Below, piece after piece: positions 1-7,282 of a stretch of DNA of 13,769 nucleotides. Position 1 is the stretch's first letter. Each line of letters begins with the position of its first letter. The stretch is from JAJDOJ01 sp034722015 (lineage in GTDB: Bacteria; Pseudomonadota; Gammaproteobacteria; JAJDOJ01), in the NCBI GenBank assembly GCA_034722015.1, contig JAYENI010000074.1:1-13769 (forward strand). The letters run 5' to 3'. Both the position numbers and the translations under genes were made by a program. A model generated the notes under the pieces. The model had not been told where the DNA came from. It was given only the letters and a program-made list of their open reading frames with translations, and searched no databases.

Positions 1-874
1 CGACCCCGGCGCGCATGGCCTCGGCCAGTACCAGGCCGAAGGTTTCCTCCCGAGTGGCGAGCACTACACAATCGCAGGCCTGCATGTAACGTTGCGGGTT
101 CTCGACGAAATCAAGGAAATGGATGCAGTCCGGGATACCATGCCGCATAGCCATCTCCCGCAGCGTCTGGTGATATCCGTTTTCCATCTCGTGCCCGACG
201 ATGAGGGCATGTATTTCGTCGCCCTGATCCCGAGCCCGGGCAATTGCCTCGATCAACAGATGCTGCCCCTTCTCGTACTGCAGGCGACCGAACAAGCCAC
301 AGAGGAAGGCGACGTGCGGGATTCCGGCTTCATTCCGGATTTTGTCCCTTTCTGACTCATCGGCCGGCTTCTGGGGTTCCCTGACACCATAGTAGAGGGT
401 TCTCACCCGCTCGCTTGCGCCATCCGGAAGGTAGTCGCGCGCGGACCTTTCCAGATTGCGGGTGATGGTCAGCATCAGGTCCATCTGCTCGTAGACGACT
501 CGATGATAGGCATCTTTCTTCGACTGGGTGATCTGCATCTGGCGGGTGTAGACCAGGGCCGGTTGCACTTTCGACAGGCGTTTGGCGAGCGAGGCCAGCG
601 GCAGGTCATTGCCCCAGTGGACGTGGACGAGCGCGATTCCGTTCCCGTCGATGATTCCTGCGAGCTTTCGGGCGCGAATCCATGGCAGGGGCTTGTACCC
701 CGTACCGAGAAACGATGTCGTATGCCCGGCATCCCGAAGGCGCCCGGCCAGCCGGCCTTGCGCGTTCAGGACCCCGTGGAGCTCGTCCGTTTCCGACAAC
801 ATTCGGCAGCAGCGTTCGACGTAGAGCTCCAGCCCACCCAGATCTGGCGACAGGCACAGTTCGAGAAATTTCAC
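1..874 (-). CDS. Glycosyltransferase family 4 (GT-B fold), 3' end outside window
   Basis: A retaining glycosyltransferase that would move a sugar from a nucleotide-sugar donor to a growing surface glycan at the inner face of the cytoplasmic membrane. The first 291 codons are visible and the C-terminus lies beyond the left edge. The N-terminus (MKFLELCLSPDLGGLELYVE) has the GGLELY acceptor-domain motif common in GT4 enzymes. The C-terminal donor domain begins around residue 190 with a GRLQYEKGQ loop, and the EX7E donor-binding motif is present as E277 and E285 (EETFGLVLAE). I chose the GTG at 874 because it makes a four-base GTGA overlap with the stop of the upstream UDP-xylose synthase gene, implying translational coupling, and because it gives the expected family N-terminus. 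Linkage to a GT9 enzyme and a UDP-xylose synthase suggests LPS-core or exopolysaccharide assembly. Donor and acceptor cannot be read from sequence; xylose transfer is only a guess from the neighbour. Confidence 0.9.
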   Translation of the reverse strand, partial: MKFLELCLSPDLGGLELYVERCCRMLSETDELHGVLNAQGRLAGRLRDAGHTTSFLGTGYKPLPWIRARKLAGIIDGNGIALVHVHWGNDLPLASLAKRLSKVQPALVYTRQMQITQSKKDAYHRVVYEQMDLMLTITRNLERSARDYLPDGASERVRTLYYGVREPQKPADESERDKIRNEAGIPHVAFLCGLFGRLQYEKGQHLLIEAIARARDQGDEIHALIVGHEMENGYHQTLREMAMRHGIPDCIHFLDFVENPQRYMQACDCVVLATREETFGLVLAEAMRAGV

Positions 875-1821
875 GATCGGGCCAGTTGCTGCTCGAAATA
901 GGCGATGGTCTTGCCCAGGCCCTCATCGAGCGGGGTGCCGGGCGACCAACCGAGGTGTTCCCGGGCGGCCGCGATGTCGGGCTGGCGCTGTCTGGGGTCG
1001 TCCGCCGGTAACTCGCGAAAGACCAGCCTGGAACCCGAACCCGTCAGCTTCAAGATGGTTTCGGCCAGCTCGCGGATACTGAACTCGCCCGGATTGCCGA
1101 GATTGATCGGGCCTGTGATCGCATCGTTCGAGTTCATCAGGCGTACGAATCCTTCGATCATATCGTCTACGTAGCAGAAGGACCGGGTCTGCGATCCGTC
1201 ACCGTACAGGGTGATCGATTCCCCCTTCAGGGCCTGGACGATAAAGTTCGACACCACCCTGCCATCGTTCGGGTGCATCAGCGGACCGTAGGTGTTGAAG
1301 ATTCGTGCAACCTTGATCCTGAGACCATGCTGGCGGTAGTAATCGAAAAACAGGGTCTCGGCACAGCGCTTGCTTTCGTCGTAGCAGGAACGCGTCCCGA
1401 TCGGGTTGACGTGGCCCCAGTAGTGTTCGGGCTGCGGGTGCATCTCCGGGTCGCCGTAGACCTCGCTCGTGGAGGCCTGCATGATCTTCGCGCCGATGCG
1501 CTTGGCCAGACCCAGCATGTTGATCGCGCCATGCACGCTGGTCTTGGTGGTCTGTACCGGATCGTGCTGGTAGTGGATGGGTGAGGCGGGACAGGCGAGG
1601 TTGTATATCTCGTCGACTTCCACGTAGAGCGGAAACGTCACGTCGTGACGCAACAGCTCGAAGTGAGGGTCGTCCAGCAGGTGAATGATGTTGTCCCGGG
1701 TGCCGGTGAAGTAATTGTCCACGCAGAGGACATCGTTTCCCTCCCGAAGGAGACGCTCGCAGAGGTGGGCGCCCAGAAATCCGGCGCCGCCGGTAATGAG
1801 AATGCGTTTTCGGATGTGCAT
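871..1821 (-). CDS. UDP-glucuronate decarboxylase (UDP-xylose synthase), extended SDR family
   Basis: Predicted to convert UDP-glucuronate to UDP-xylose and CO2 in the cytoplasm, using tightly bound NAD+. The 316-residue length fits a stand-alone bacterial enzyme. Visible features are the Rossmann motif GGAGFLG at residues 11-17 (G11, G14, G17), the NYFTGTRDNI segment at 36-45 that is typical of this subfamily, the NLACPASPIHYQ segment near residue 74, and the active-site residues T118, E120 and the Y147-xxx-K151 pair. NTYGP, PNDGRV and GDGSQTRSF motifs follow. Together these separate it from UDP-glucose 4-epimerases and dTDP-glucose dehydratases. It starts 31 bases after the stop of the GT9 gene and its stop overlaps the GT4 start, so the three genes form one minus-strand operon. 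No strong Shine-Dalgarno is seen. The UDP-xylose, or its 4-keto intermediate, may feed a sugar of the LPS core or an exopolysaccharide; this is inference. Confidence 0.93.
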   Translation of the reverse strand: MHIRKRILITGGAGFLGAHLCERLLREGNDVLCVDNYFTGTRDNIIHLLDDPHFELLRHDVTFPLYVEVDEIYNLACPASPIHYQHDPVQTTKTSVHGAINMLGLAKRIGAKIMQASTSEVYGDPEMHPQPEHYWGHVNPIGTRSCYDESKRCAETLFFDYYRQHGLRIKVARIFNTYGPLMHPNDGRVVSNFIVQALKGESITLYGDGSQTRSFCYVDDMIEGFVRLMNSNDAITGPINLGNPGEFSIRELAETILKLTGSGSRLVFRELPADDPRQRQPDIAAAREHLGWSPGTPLDEGLGKTIAYFEQQLARS

Positions 1822-1852
1822 GGTGAGCTTTCGTGTTCGGTCTCGGTACGGG

Positions 1853-2869
1853 TTAACCCGTTCTGGTTTCCTCGCGCAGCGACGCGACCGCGCAGAGAAT
1901 CTCTTCGTTGTCCATACGCGTCAGGCACGGCGGGGTGCCGAAGCGGCACGTATTCTTTACGCATGGGGCGCAGTCGAGTCCCGCAACCCGGATCAGGCGC
2001 CGGTGGGCCTCGTTGTACGGTGCGGTCTCGCGTTCGTCGCCGGCTCCCATGAGAACCACGGTCGGCACCCCCATCGCGTTGCCGAGGTGCGCGGGACCCG
2101 AGTCGGTCGTGACGACGACCCTCGCCCAGGCGAGCAGTACGACGAGTTGGTCGAGCGTCGTGGCGCCGGCGAGGTTGAGTATGCGGCTACGTTCCGGTAT
2201 CTGTCCGATGGCCGAGGTCAGGCGATCCCGGTCGGACGGTTTTCCCGTCACGACAATGGTCTCCTCGAACCCGTGGGCGAGGTCGCGCAGAAGGCTCACG
2301 GACTTGTCGTGGGGCAGGGTGCGGGACTTTGCCTCCGAATTGAAGGCGGCGACGATATACGCGCCGGACAGGGCTGGGTTGACGGTATCCGGTCGCATCG
2401 CCGGCCTGTTGAACGAAATCCGTTCCGGTGGCGGGATCTCCCGGCCCGAGAAGCGAGACAGAAGCAGATTGAATTTCTGAACGCGATGAACCCTTGTTGG
2501 CAACGGGTAGTTGTCTGTCAGCAGAAATGAACGCAGTTCGTAGCGGTAGCCAACGCGCCGGTCGGCCCCCGTCGCGTAGCCGATGACCGCAGAGGAGAAA
2601 CTGGTCGGGAGGCAGAAAAAGATATCGTATTTCTCGCGTTCCGCGATCTCGCGCCCGAAGCGGAATTGTCCCCACAGGCCCCGGTAGCGGTTTCTGTCGA
2701 AGGGGTAAATATGCGAGATTGACGGTGCGAGGCGGGTGATGTCCCGGTACTCGCCCTTGACGATGACGTCGGTGGTGGAACCCGGGTAGATCTCGCCGAC
2801 ATGGTCGACGAACTGGCTCGCCATGACGATGTCTCCAAGCCAGTTCGGGATTCGAACAAGGATCTTCAT
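1853..2869 (-). CDS. LPS heptosyltransferase-type glycosyltransferase, family GT9 (WaaF-like)
   Basis: A family 9 glycosyltransferase, which typically transfers L-glycero-D-manno-heptose from ADP-heptose to the inner core of LPS at the cytoplasmic face of the inner membrane. The N-terminus MKILVRIPNWLGDIVMASQF is the classic WaaF/RfaF signature. The C-terminal donor domain has TTDSGPAHLGNAMGVPTVVL, the loop that contacts the ADP sugar. A cysteine cluster near the end (CAPCVKNTC followed by PPC) is typical of the WaaF branch. From this ATG the product is 338 aa, close to the usual 340-350. Another in-frame ATG lies nine bases upstream at 2878 (MAPMKIL); neither has a clear ribosome site, and I preferred the one matching the family N-terminus. 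It is the first gene of the minus-strand glycan operon and is divergent from kdkA. Whether it adds heptose I, II or a later heptose cannot be settled here. Confidence 0.87.
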   Translation of the reverse strand: MKILVRIPNWLGDIVMASQFVDHVGEIYPGSTTDVIVKGEYRDITRLAPSISHIYPFDRNRYRGLWGQFRFGREIAEREKYDIFFCLPTSFSSAVIGYATGADRRVGYRYELRSFLLTDNYPLPTRVHRVQKFNLLLSRFSGREIPPPERISFNRPAMRPDTVNPALSGAYIVAAFNSEAKSRTLPHDKSVSLLRDLAHGFEETIVVTGKPSDRDRLTSAIGQIPERSRILNLAGATTLDQLVVLLAWARVVVTTDSGPAHLGNAMGVPTVVLMGAGDERETAPYNEAHRRLIRVAGLDCAPCVKNTCRFGTPPCLTRMDNEEILCAVASLREETRTG

Positions 2870-3009
2870 GGGCGCCATTATAGGTTCTATTCGGGGCCGT
2901 AACCGATGGGGTCGGAAAGGGTCGCCCGACCGATGGTGTATATTCCTCTGGCCCCGACCGGTGTCGCCGACACGCGGTGACGGCTGAGGTCCCATTCCGT
3001 GATTCCGGC

Positions 3010-3015
3010 AGAGGA
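3010..3015 (+). promoter_or_regulatory. Shine-Dalgarno supporting the GTG start of kdkA at 3025
   Basis: AGAGGA sits nine bases before a GTG at 3025. An alternative in-frame GTG at 2977 has no purine-rich site before it. The 16 codons between the two GTGs use more A/T-ending and rare codons (AGA, GGA) than the rest of the gene. Both points favour 3025. Confidence 0.5.
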
Positions 3016-3024
3016 TCGGTTTTC

Positions 3025-3732
3025 GTGCACGAGCTTGTCCGGCGTAACGGTTCCGAGTGGGTCCTGTTCGACCTTGACCAGTGGGACGGCCACCGGCCCG
3101 CCTTATTCGAACGGGACGTCGCCCGAACATCCGTCACCGGCGGTCGGGGAGACGCGTGGTTCGTTTCACACGGCGACATGACCTACGTGGTCCGTCACTA
3201 TCGCCGTGGCGGTGCGATCGAAGCACTGTTGTCCGACCGATATGTGTGGAGCGGAATCGAGGCGACGCGAGCGTTTCGGGAATGGCGGCTGCTGGCGATG
3301 CTGGTGACCGACGGACTTCCTGTCCCCCGGCCGGTGGCCGCACGGGTATCACGCTCGGGCTGGTTTTATCGCGCGGACCTCGTCACCCGCAAATTGTCCG
3401 GCACCGTTACCCTGGCCGATCGGCTCATCGGCGGACGCTTGCCGGGCGCGACCTGGCGGGCGGCAGGTTGCTGCATACGTCTGTTTCACGACCGGGGCGT
3501 CTATCACTCGGATCTGAACGCTCACAATATCCTGCTCGACGAAAACGGACGAGCGTACCTGATCGACTTCGACAAGGGTGAGATCAGAACAGGTGAATCC
3601 GGCGGCTGGAAAGAGGCGAATCTTGCCAGGCTGCGCAGATCACTGGAGAAGCTGGCGGACCGGTCTCCGGGGTTCTGTTACGAGGCAGGTGACTTCGCGG
3701 CCCTGATAGGGGGCTACGCGGACGCCGGTTGA
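3025..3732 (+). CDS. kdkA: 3-deoxy-D-manno-octulosonic acid kinase (Kdo kinase)
   Basis: Phosphorylates O-4 of the Kdo residue on Kdo-lipid IVA using ATP at the inner membrane. The fold is a small protein-kinase-like one shared with WaaP. From the GTG at 3025 the product is 235 aa (251 aa if the GTG at 2977 is used), in the usual range of about 235-250. Diagnostic segments in order are GRGDAWFV, YVVRHYRRGGAIEALLSDRY, AFREWRLLAML, GLPVPRPVAARV, FYRADLVT and the catalytic loop HSDLNAHNILLD (D163 and N168 from this start), then the metal-binding IDFDK (D181). The similarity to Haemophilus KdkA is very clear. KdkA is typical of bacteria carrying a single, phosphorylated Kdo in the inner core. The gene is divergent from the GT9/UDP-xylose synthase/GT4 operon and converges on the nitroreductase gene with only seven bases between stop codons. 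Confidence 0.93.
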   Translation: MHELVRRNGSEWVLFDLDQWDGHRPALFERDVARTSVTGGRGDAWFVSHGDMTYVVRHYRRGGAIEALLSDRYVWSGIEATRAFREWRLLAMLVTDGLPVPRPVAARVSRSGWFYRADLVTRKLSGTVTLADRLIGGRLPGATWRAAGCCIRLFHDRGVYHSDLNAHNILLDENGRAYLIDFDKGEIRTGESGGWKEANLARLRRSLEKLADRSPGFCYEAGDFAALIGGYADAG

Positions 3733-3739
3733 TTCCAGC

Positions 3740-4264
3740 TCAGCGGCGGTAGATCACCACCTCGTCCAGGGGTCTTCGCGGTGTGTCCTCGGGCGTCTCC
3801 GCCGCGTATCCGAGGCTCATCAGCGCCAGGGGCGTCAGACCCGATTCGAGGTCCAGCGTGGTGGAGACCGCCTTATCGTCGAAATCTCCGACCCAGGTGG
3901 TGCCCAGACCGGCCGCCACGGCGGCCAGTTGCACGTACGATGCGGCGATGGTCGCGTCCTGAAGGGCGAAGAGTGCGCGGCCACGGTAACCGAAGGTCTG
4001 TTCGGATCGGTCGGCGTCGCCACAGAAAACCAGGCAGACCGGTGCGTCCGAGATAAAGGCCTGGTGGTTCGCTGCCTTGCTCAGGGCCTGGCGAAGGTCG
4101 GGATTGAGTACGACGATGATACGGTAGGACTGCAGGTCCCCTGCGGAGGGGGCCGCCGCCGCCATCTCGAGCAACGCGTGCAGCTTTCCCGGCTCTACCG
4201 GCATGTCCTTCTGGTAATGGCGTATCGAGTGTCGATGTCGAACGGTCTCGAAAAAATCCCACAT
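3740..4264 (-). CDS. Nitroreductase-family FMN oxidoreductase
   Basis: A 174-residue flavoprotein of the nitroreductase superfamily, expected to be a homodimer that binds FMN and uses NAD(P)H to reduce nitro compounds, quinones or another unidentified electron acceptor. The N-terminal RHRHSIRHY segment (R9-Y17) carries the Arg/Ser residues that hold the FMN phosphate. AAAAPSAGDLQSYRIIVV (about 35-52) is the second flavin-binding segment. A central helix (LQDATIAASYVQLAAVAAG) leads into GLGTTWVGDFDD, and the C-terminal RRPLDEVV is a typical ending. It is shorter than NfsA/NfsB (217-240 aa) and belongs to the compact nitroreductase group found in many bacteria and archaea. The ATG at 4264 is preceded by a modest GGGAAAG. 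It lies 77 bases downstream of bamD on the same strand and may share its transcript. Substrate is unknown. Confidence 0.88.
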   Translation of the reverse strand: MWDFFETVRHRHSIRHYQKDMPVEPGKLHALLEMAAAAPSAGDLQSYRIIVVLNPDLRQALSKAANHQAFISDAPVCLVFCGDADRSEQTFGYRGRALFALQDATIAASYVQLAAVAAGLGTTWVGDFDDKAVSTTLDLESGLTPLALMSLGYAAETPEDTPRRPLDEVVIYRR

Positions 4265-4341
4265 GTGTCTTTCCCGTGTTCATGGAACCTGTCGGACGAT
4301 GGATGTACTGCCGTGATCCGGGCCCGCTGACCGGTGACTCG

Positions 4342-5205
4342 TCAGAACAGACGCTTGAAGAATCCCTCGCGTTTGCGTTTAGTGTCCCGCGCCAGTTCCG
4401 GGTAGTTTGCCTGAAGGACCTCCATGGTGTCCTGTTCCGCTTCGTCGAGACCCAGCTCGCGATACGCCTGGACCATGATGACGAGGGCGTCCGGGACCGA
4501 CTGCGCCCCCTGATAGTTCTCGATGAGGATCTTGCCGCGATTCGCCGCTGCGATGTAGGCGCCACGGCGCATGTAGTAATCCGCGATCTGCAACTCGTGC
4601 TCCGCCAGTTCGTTGCGCAGAAAAACCATGCGGTTGCGTGAATCCGCAGCGTATTGACTGGCCGGATAGTTCTTCACGATGTGTCCGAAGTCTTCGAACG
4701 CGTCGTGCAACGGTACGGGATCCTTGGTCCCGGGGTCGCGGCCGATGAACGGTGTCAGAAAGGTCCTGCCGCGATTGAAATTCGCCAGCCCCTTGAGATA
4801 GTACGCGTAATCGATATTGGGGTTTTGCGGGTGCAGCTTGATAAAGCGATCCGCCGCCGCGATGGCCGAATCCGACTCCTGCGCCTTGTAATAGGCGTAG
4901 GCCGTTTCGAGCTGGGCCTGCTGGGCGAAGCGGCCGAACGGGTAACGCGCCTCCAGCGTCTCGAACAGATTGATTGCGTTTTTGTAGTTACCATCATCCA
5001 GTTCGCTCTTCGCCTCGGTATAGAGCTTGCCCGCGGACCAGCCCTTGGTGGGGTCGGATTCCTTCCACAGGTCCTTCAGGGTCGAGCAGCCCGTGAGCAG
5101 TAATATCAGGGCGGCGAGCACGACCAGAGGTCGCAGCCGTGTCGCGGCGCCGTGTTGCAGGCGGGATTTCGAGGACGAGTGATGCATGCGCGCCGACCGG
5201 AGCAT
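4342..5205 (-). CDS. bamD: Outer membrane protein assembly factor BamD (lipoprotein)
   Basis: An essential lipoprotein of the BAM complex, anchored in the inner leaflet of the outer membrane, that works with BamA to insert beta-barrel proteins. The product is 287 aa from the ATG at 5205. A second in-frame ATG at 5187 (MHHSSSKS) gives a shorter, more usual signal sequence; neither has a good ribosome site, so the start is uncertain. A hydrophobic stretch (LVVLAALILLLTGC) ends in a lipobox, with lipidated Cys40 followed by Ser, which is compatible with outer-membrane sorting. The mature part is a series of TPR helices, with signature segments AKSELDDGNYKNAINLFETL, YPFGRFAQQAQLETAYAYYK, AADRFIKLHPQNPNIDYAYY and the C-terminal AYRELGLDEA. 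Gene order with divergent rluD, pgeF and clpB matches other gammaproteobacteria. The length is a little above E. coli BamD (245 aa). Confidence 0.95.
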   Translation of the reverse strand: MLRSARMHHSSSKSRLQHGAATRLRPLVVLAALILLLTGCSTLKDLWKESDPTKGWSAGKLYTEAKSELDDGNYKNAINLFETLEARYPFGRFAQQAQLETAYAYYKAQESDSAIAAADRFIKLHPQNPNIDYAYYLKGLANFNRGRTFLTPFIGRDPGTKDPVPLHDAFEDFGHIVKNYPASQYAADSRNRMVFLRNELAEHELQIADYYMRRGAYIAAANRGKILIENYQGAQSVPDALVIMVQAYRELGLDEAEQDTMEVLQANYPELARDTKRKREGFFKRLF

Positions 5206-5249
5206 TTGAGCCGGATTCTATTATTATGGTTTTCGCTATGGATTTCATT

Positions 5250-5274
5250 CTGTCAGACCAAATTTTCATGACAG
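5250..5274. promoter_or_regulatory. Short inverted repeat in the bamD/rluD divergent intergenic region
   Basis: CTGTCA and TGACAG (six bases each) face each other across a 13-base spacer, roughly midway between the divergent bamD and rluD starts. It could be an operator or chance. On the minus strand a CATAAT/TAATAA stretch at about 5219-5227 could serve as a -10 region for bamD, but no convincing -35 is paired with it. Confidence 0.25.
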
Positions 5275-5300
5275 CAGGCCGCCGGGGTGGGTAAAAGGTG

Positions 5301-6308
5301 ATGAATGAGGACGAGGCGGGCGCGGTGACCGGGAACTCTGCGGGAGACGATGGCGCGCGGGATATCGATACGCGCCTTCCCCCGGAGGCGGCCGGGTTAC
5401 GCCTCGATACCGCACTCGCGAATCTCTACCCGGAGTATTCGCGCAGCCGGCTTCAACGCTGGATCAGGGATGGGCGCGTGCGTCTGGACGGCGCCGTGCC
5501 GAGACCACGGGAGCGGGTGGCCGGGGGGGAGTCGCTGTCGATTCGCGTCGAACCGGAACGTGAGGTCAGGCATGCCGCAGAGCCGATCGGTCTGGAAATC
5601 GTCTATGAGGACGGGGAGATCATTGTGCTCGACAAACCGGCCGGCCGCGTTGTCCATCCCGGCGCCGGTAATCCGTCCGGGACGCTGCTCAACGCCTTGC
5701 TGCATCATGCGCCCGAGCTTGAGGGAGTGCCTCGGGCCGGTATCGTGCATCGTCTGGACAGGGACACGAGCGGATTGATGGTTGTCGCGAGAACCCTCCC
5801 GGCACACACGGCGCTCGTGTCGCAGTTGCAGGCGCGCTCGGTCAGGCGCGAATACCTTGCCCTGGTGCGCGGTGCGCTCGTCTCCGGTGGTACCGTGGAG
5901 GGCGACATCGGTCGTCACCCGACGCAACGCACGCGCATGGCGGTGGTGCTCCGGGGCAAACCGGCGATCACACACTACCGGATTGCGCGACGATTTCACG
6001 CCCATACCCTGCTCGATGTGCGCCTGGAGACCGGCCGTACACACCAGATTCGCGTTCACATGGCGCACATCCGACACCCGGTGACCGGTGACCCGGTATA
6101 CGGGGGGCGGATTGCCGTTCCGGCGGGGGCGTCGCCTGCACTGACCGAAGCGCTGCGTGCGTTTCGACGCCAGGCGCTGCATGCGGCCACGCTGGGGCTC
6201 ATTCACCCGCGCACCGCAGTGCAGATGGAATGGACGGTACCCATGCCCGCGGACATGCGTTCGCTTGTCGAACGGCTCGGGGAGGATAGGGACGGGAGGG
6301 AGGCGTGA
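5301..6308 (+). CDS. rluD: 23S rRNA pseudouridine synthase RluD
   Basis: Converts uridines in helix 69 of 23S rRNA (1911, 1915 and 1917 in E. coli) to pseudouridine, an important step of late 50S maturation. The product has 335 aa from the ATG at 5301. A GTG one codon upstream is also in frame, and a GGGTGG at 5285-5290 is the likely ribosome site. An N-terminal tail of about 28 residues precedes an S4 RNA-binding domain (about 29-80, with YSRSRLQRWIRDGRVRLDG). The catalytic RluA-type domain then has VLDKPAGRVVHPG and the active-site motif HRLDRDTSG at 150-158, with D153 as the expected nucleophile. LETGRTHQIRVHMAHI and HPVTGDPVYGG follow, both standard for RluD. The stop overlaps the pgeF start by four bases (GTGA), so the two genes are translationally coupled. 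Confidence 0.95.
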   Translation: MNEDEAGAVTGNSAGDDGARDIDTRLPPEAAGLRLDTALANLYPEYSRSRLQRWIRDGRVRLDGAVPRPRERVAGGESLSIRVEPEREVRHAAEPIGLEIVYEDGEIIVLDKPAGRVVHPGAGNPSGTLLNALLHHAPELEGVPRAGIVHRLDRDTSGLMVVARTLPAHTALVSQLQARSVRREYLALVRGALVSGGTVEGDIGRHPTQRTRMAVVLRGKPAITHYRIARRFHAHTLLDVRLETGRTHQIRVHMAHIRHPVTGDPVYGGRIAVPAGASPALTEALRAFRRQALHAATLGLIHPRTAVQMEWTVPMPADMRSLVERLGEDRDGREA

Positions 6309-7084
6309 CCGGCTGGATCGAACCCGACTGGCCGGCCCCGACCACGGTGCGTGCCGTTTTCACCACGCGGCAGGGGGGCGTGAGCAAGGGACCCTACGCG
6401 TCGATGAACCTCGGTGATCATGTGGGGGATGATCCGGGGGCGGTGGCAAGGAACCGATATCGACTCGGCGAGTCACTCGGCCTGCCGACGCGCCCGGTCT
6501 GGCTCTCCCAGGTCCATGGGACACATGTGATCGACGCCGACGCTGTCTCGGGAAAGCCCGGGGAAGGGGACGCGGCGCTCGCCGGTGCGTCCGATACGGT
6601 TTGTGCGGTGATGAGCGCGGACTGCCTTCCGGTGTTGTTCTGCGACCGTGGCGGAAAGCGTGTGGCAGCCGCCCACGCGGGTTGGCGTGGTCTCAGTGCC
6701 GGCGTCCTTGAGACGACCGTAGCGGCGATGTCCGTCTCCCCGGATGATGTCCTGGCGTGGATGGGGCCTGCCATCGGGCCTGATGCCTTCGAGGTTGGCG
6801 AGGATGTCGTCCGGGCATTCGTCGAAGACGACGCGGGATGTGAGACGGCGTTCACCCGGCAGGGTTCGCGCTGGATGGCGGACATCTATGCCCTGGCCCG
6901 CCGCAGGTTGCGACGGTTGGGGGTTCGGGCGGTCCACGGGGGAGGCTGGTGCACCTTTTCCGAACCGGAGCGCTTTTTCTCCTATCGGCGAGACGGAATC
7001 ACGGGTCGCATGGCCGCCCTGATCTGGCTGCGAGCCGCGCCGGGACAGGGCGCCATCGGGGTGGCCCCGCTACCTGACGCTTGA
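6305..7084 (+). CDS. pgeF: Peptidoglycan editing factor PgeF / multicopper polyphenol oxidase-like laccase-domain protein (YfiH)
   Basis: A YfiH/PgeF family protein of 259 aa. In E. coli PgeF removes aberrant peptidoglycan precursors in which serine replaces alanine; other homologues show purine nucleoside phosphorylase or deaminase activity, and the older laccase annotation is probably misleading. The three metal ligands are present at the same numbers as in E. coli YfiH: H71 in QVHGTHV, C107 in SADCLPV and H124 in AAAHAGWRG. MGPAIGPDAFEVG and the terminal GGGWCTFSEPERFFSYRRDG are also standard. The start is a GTG overlapping the rluD stop, an arrangement common for this gene pair. The TGA stop at 7082-7084 lies inside a possible sigma-32 -35 box that would drive clpB. 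Confidence in the family is high, while the exact cellular reaction is less certain. Confidence 0.93.
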   Translation: MTGWIEPDWPAPTTVRAVFTTRQGGVSKGPYASMNLGDHVGDDPGAVARNRYRLGESLGLPTRPVWLSQVHGTHVIDADAVSGKPGEGDAALAGASDTVCAVMSADCLPVLFCDRGGKRVAAAHAGWRGLSAGVLETTVAAMSVSPDDVLAWMGPAIGPDAFEVGEDVVRAFVEDDAGCETAFTRQGSRWMADIYALARRRLRRLGVRAVHGGGWCTFSEPERFFSYRRDGITGRMAALIWLRAAPGQGAIGVAPLPDA

Positions 7085-7106
7085 AAAAGGCCGCGGCAGT
7101 CGCCAT
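7080..7106 (+). promoter_or_regulatory. Candidate RpoH (sigma-32) heat-shock promoter for clpB
   Basis: CTTGAAA at 7080-7086 matches the sigma-32 -35 consensus. CGCCAT at 7101-7106 matches five of six positions of the -10 core CCCCAT. From CTTGAA to CGCCAT the gap is 15 bases, at the long end of the usual range. The -35 box contains the pgeF stop codon. Transcription would begin near 7112-7118, just before repeat copy A, leaving a leader of about 190 bases before the clpB start. clpB is a sigma-32 gene in E. coli, which makes the match plausible; it remains a by-eye prediction. Confidence 0.5.
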
Positions 7107-7125
7107 TGATTCGATAATCAGATTC

Positions 7126-7282
7126 GGCGATTGCCGGAAAAGAACATACCAGATCGCGCGGGATTTTCGTCCGTATTCAAGGCGTGGTAACAGGCGCATA
7201 GTCGAACTATGTCACTGTTACCATCACACAGAAGACGGACGAAAAGACAAGCAAGATGATATTTTCTTTGACAGAAATCGCC
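7126..7282 (+). repeat. MITE-like 157-bp palindromic element, copy A (clpB leader)
   Basis: One of two copies of a 157-bp element flanking clpB; the other is at 9905-10061 in opposite orientation. Hand alignment gives 131 of 157 identical positions without a gap. The ends are GGCGATT and AATCGCC. The whole element is symmetric about its centre: the outer 32 bases of each arm match at 23 of 32 positions here, and the central hairpin at 7184-7224 has GTGGTAACAG pairing with CTGTTACCAT (last pair a wobble), then CATAGT/ACTATG around a CGA loop. The bases between arms and centre are largely unpaired. The flanks (TC and TT) show no clear target duplication. There is no coding capacity, so any mobility would need a transposase supplied elsewhere. 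If the upstream promoter is real, this copy is transcribed in the clpB 5' untranslated region. Confidence 0.85.

Noticed and set aside
1715..2530. 271-residue plus-strand frame opposite the UDP-xylose synthase and GT9 genes
   Set aside because: It is antisense to two genes with clear family motifs; its Arg-rich composition is typical of a shadow frame in GC-rich DNA.
2877..2882. Minus-strand TATAAT as a promoter for the GT9 operon
   Set aside because: It overlaps the alternative start codon at 2878 and has no acceptable -35 at 16-18 bases, so a leaderless arrangement would have to be assumed.
6999..7199. Short minus-strand frame beginning MRLLPRLEYGRKSRAIWYV
   Set aside because: It resembles a frame at 9856-10182 (MRLLSRLDDERKSGAIWYV), but the similarity comes entirely from the 157-bp repeat that both cross. 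The frames then diverge, so these are translations of the element, not genes.
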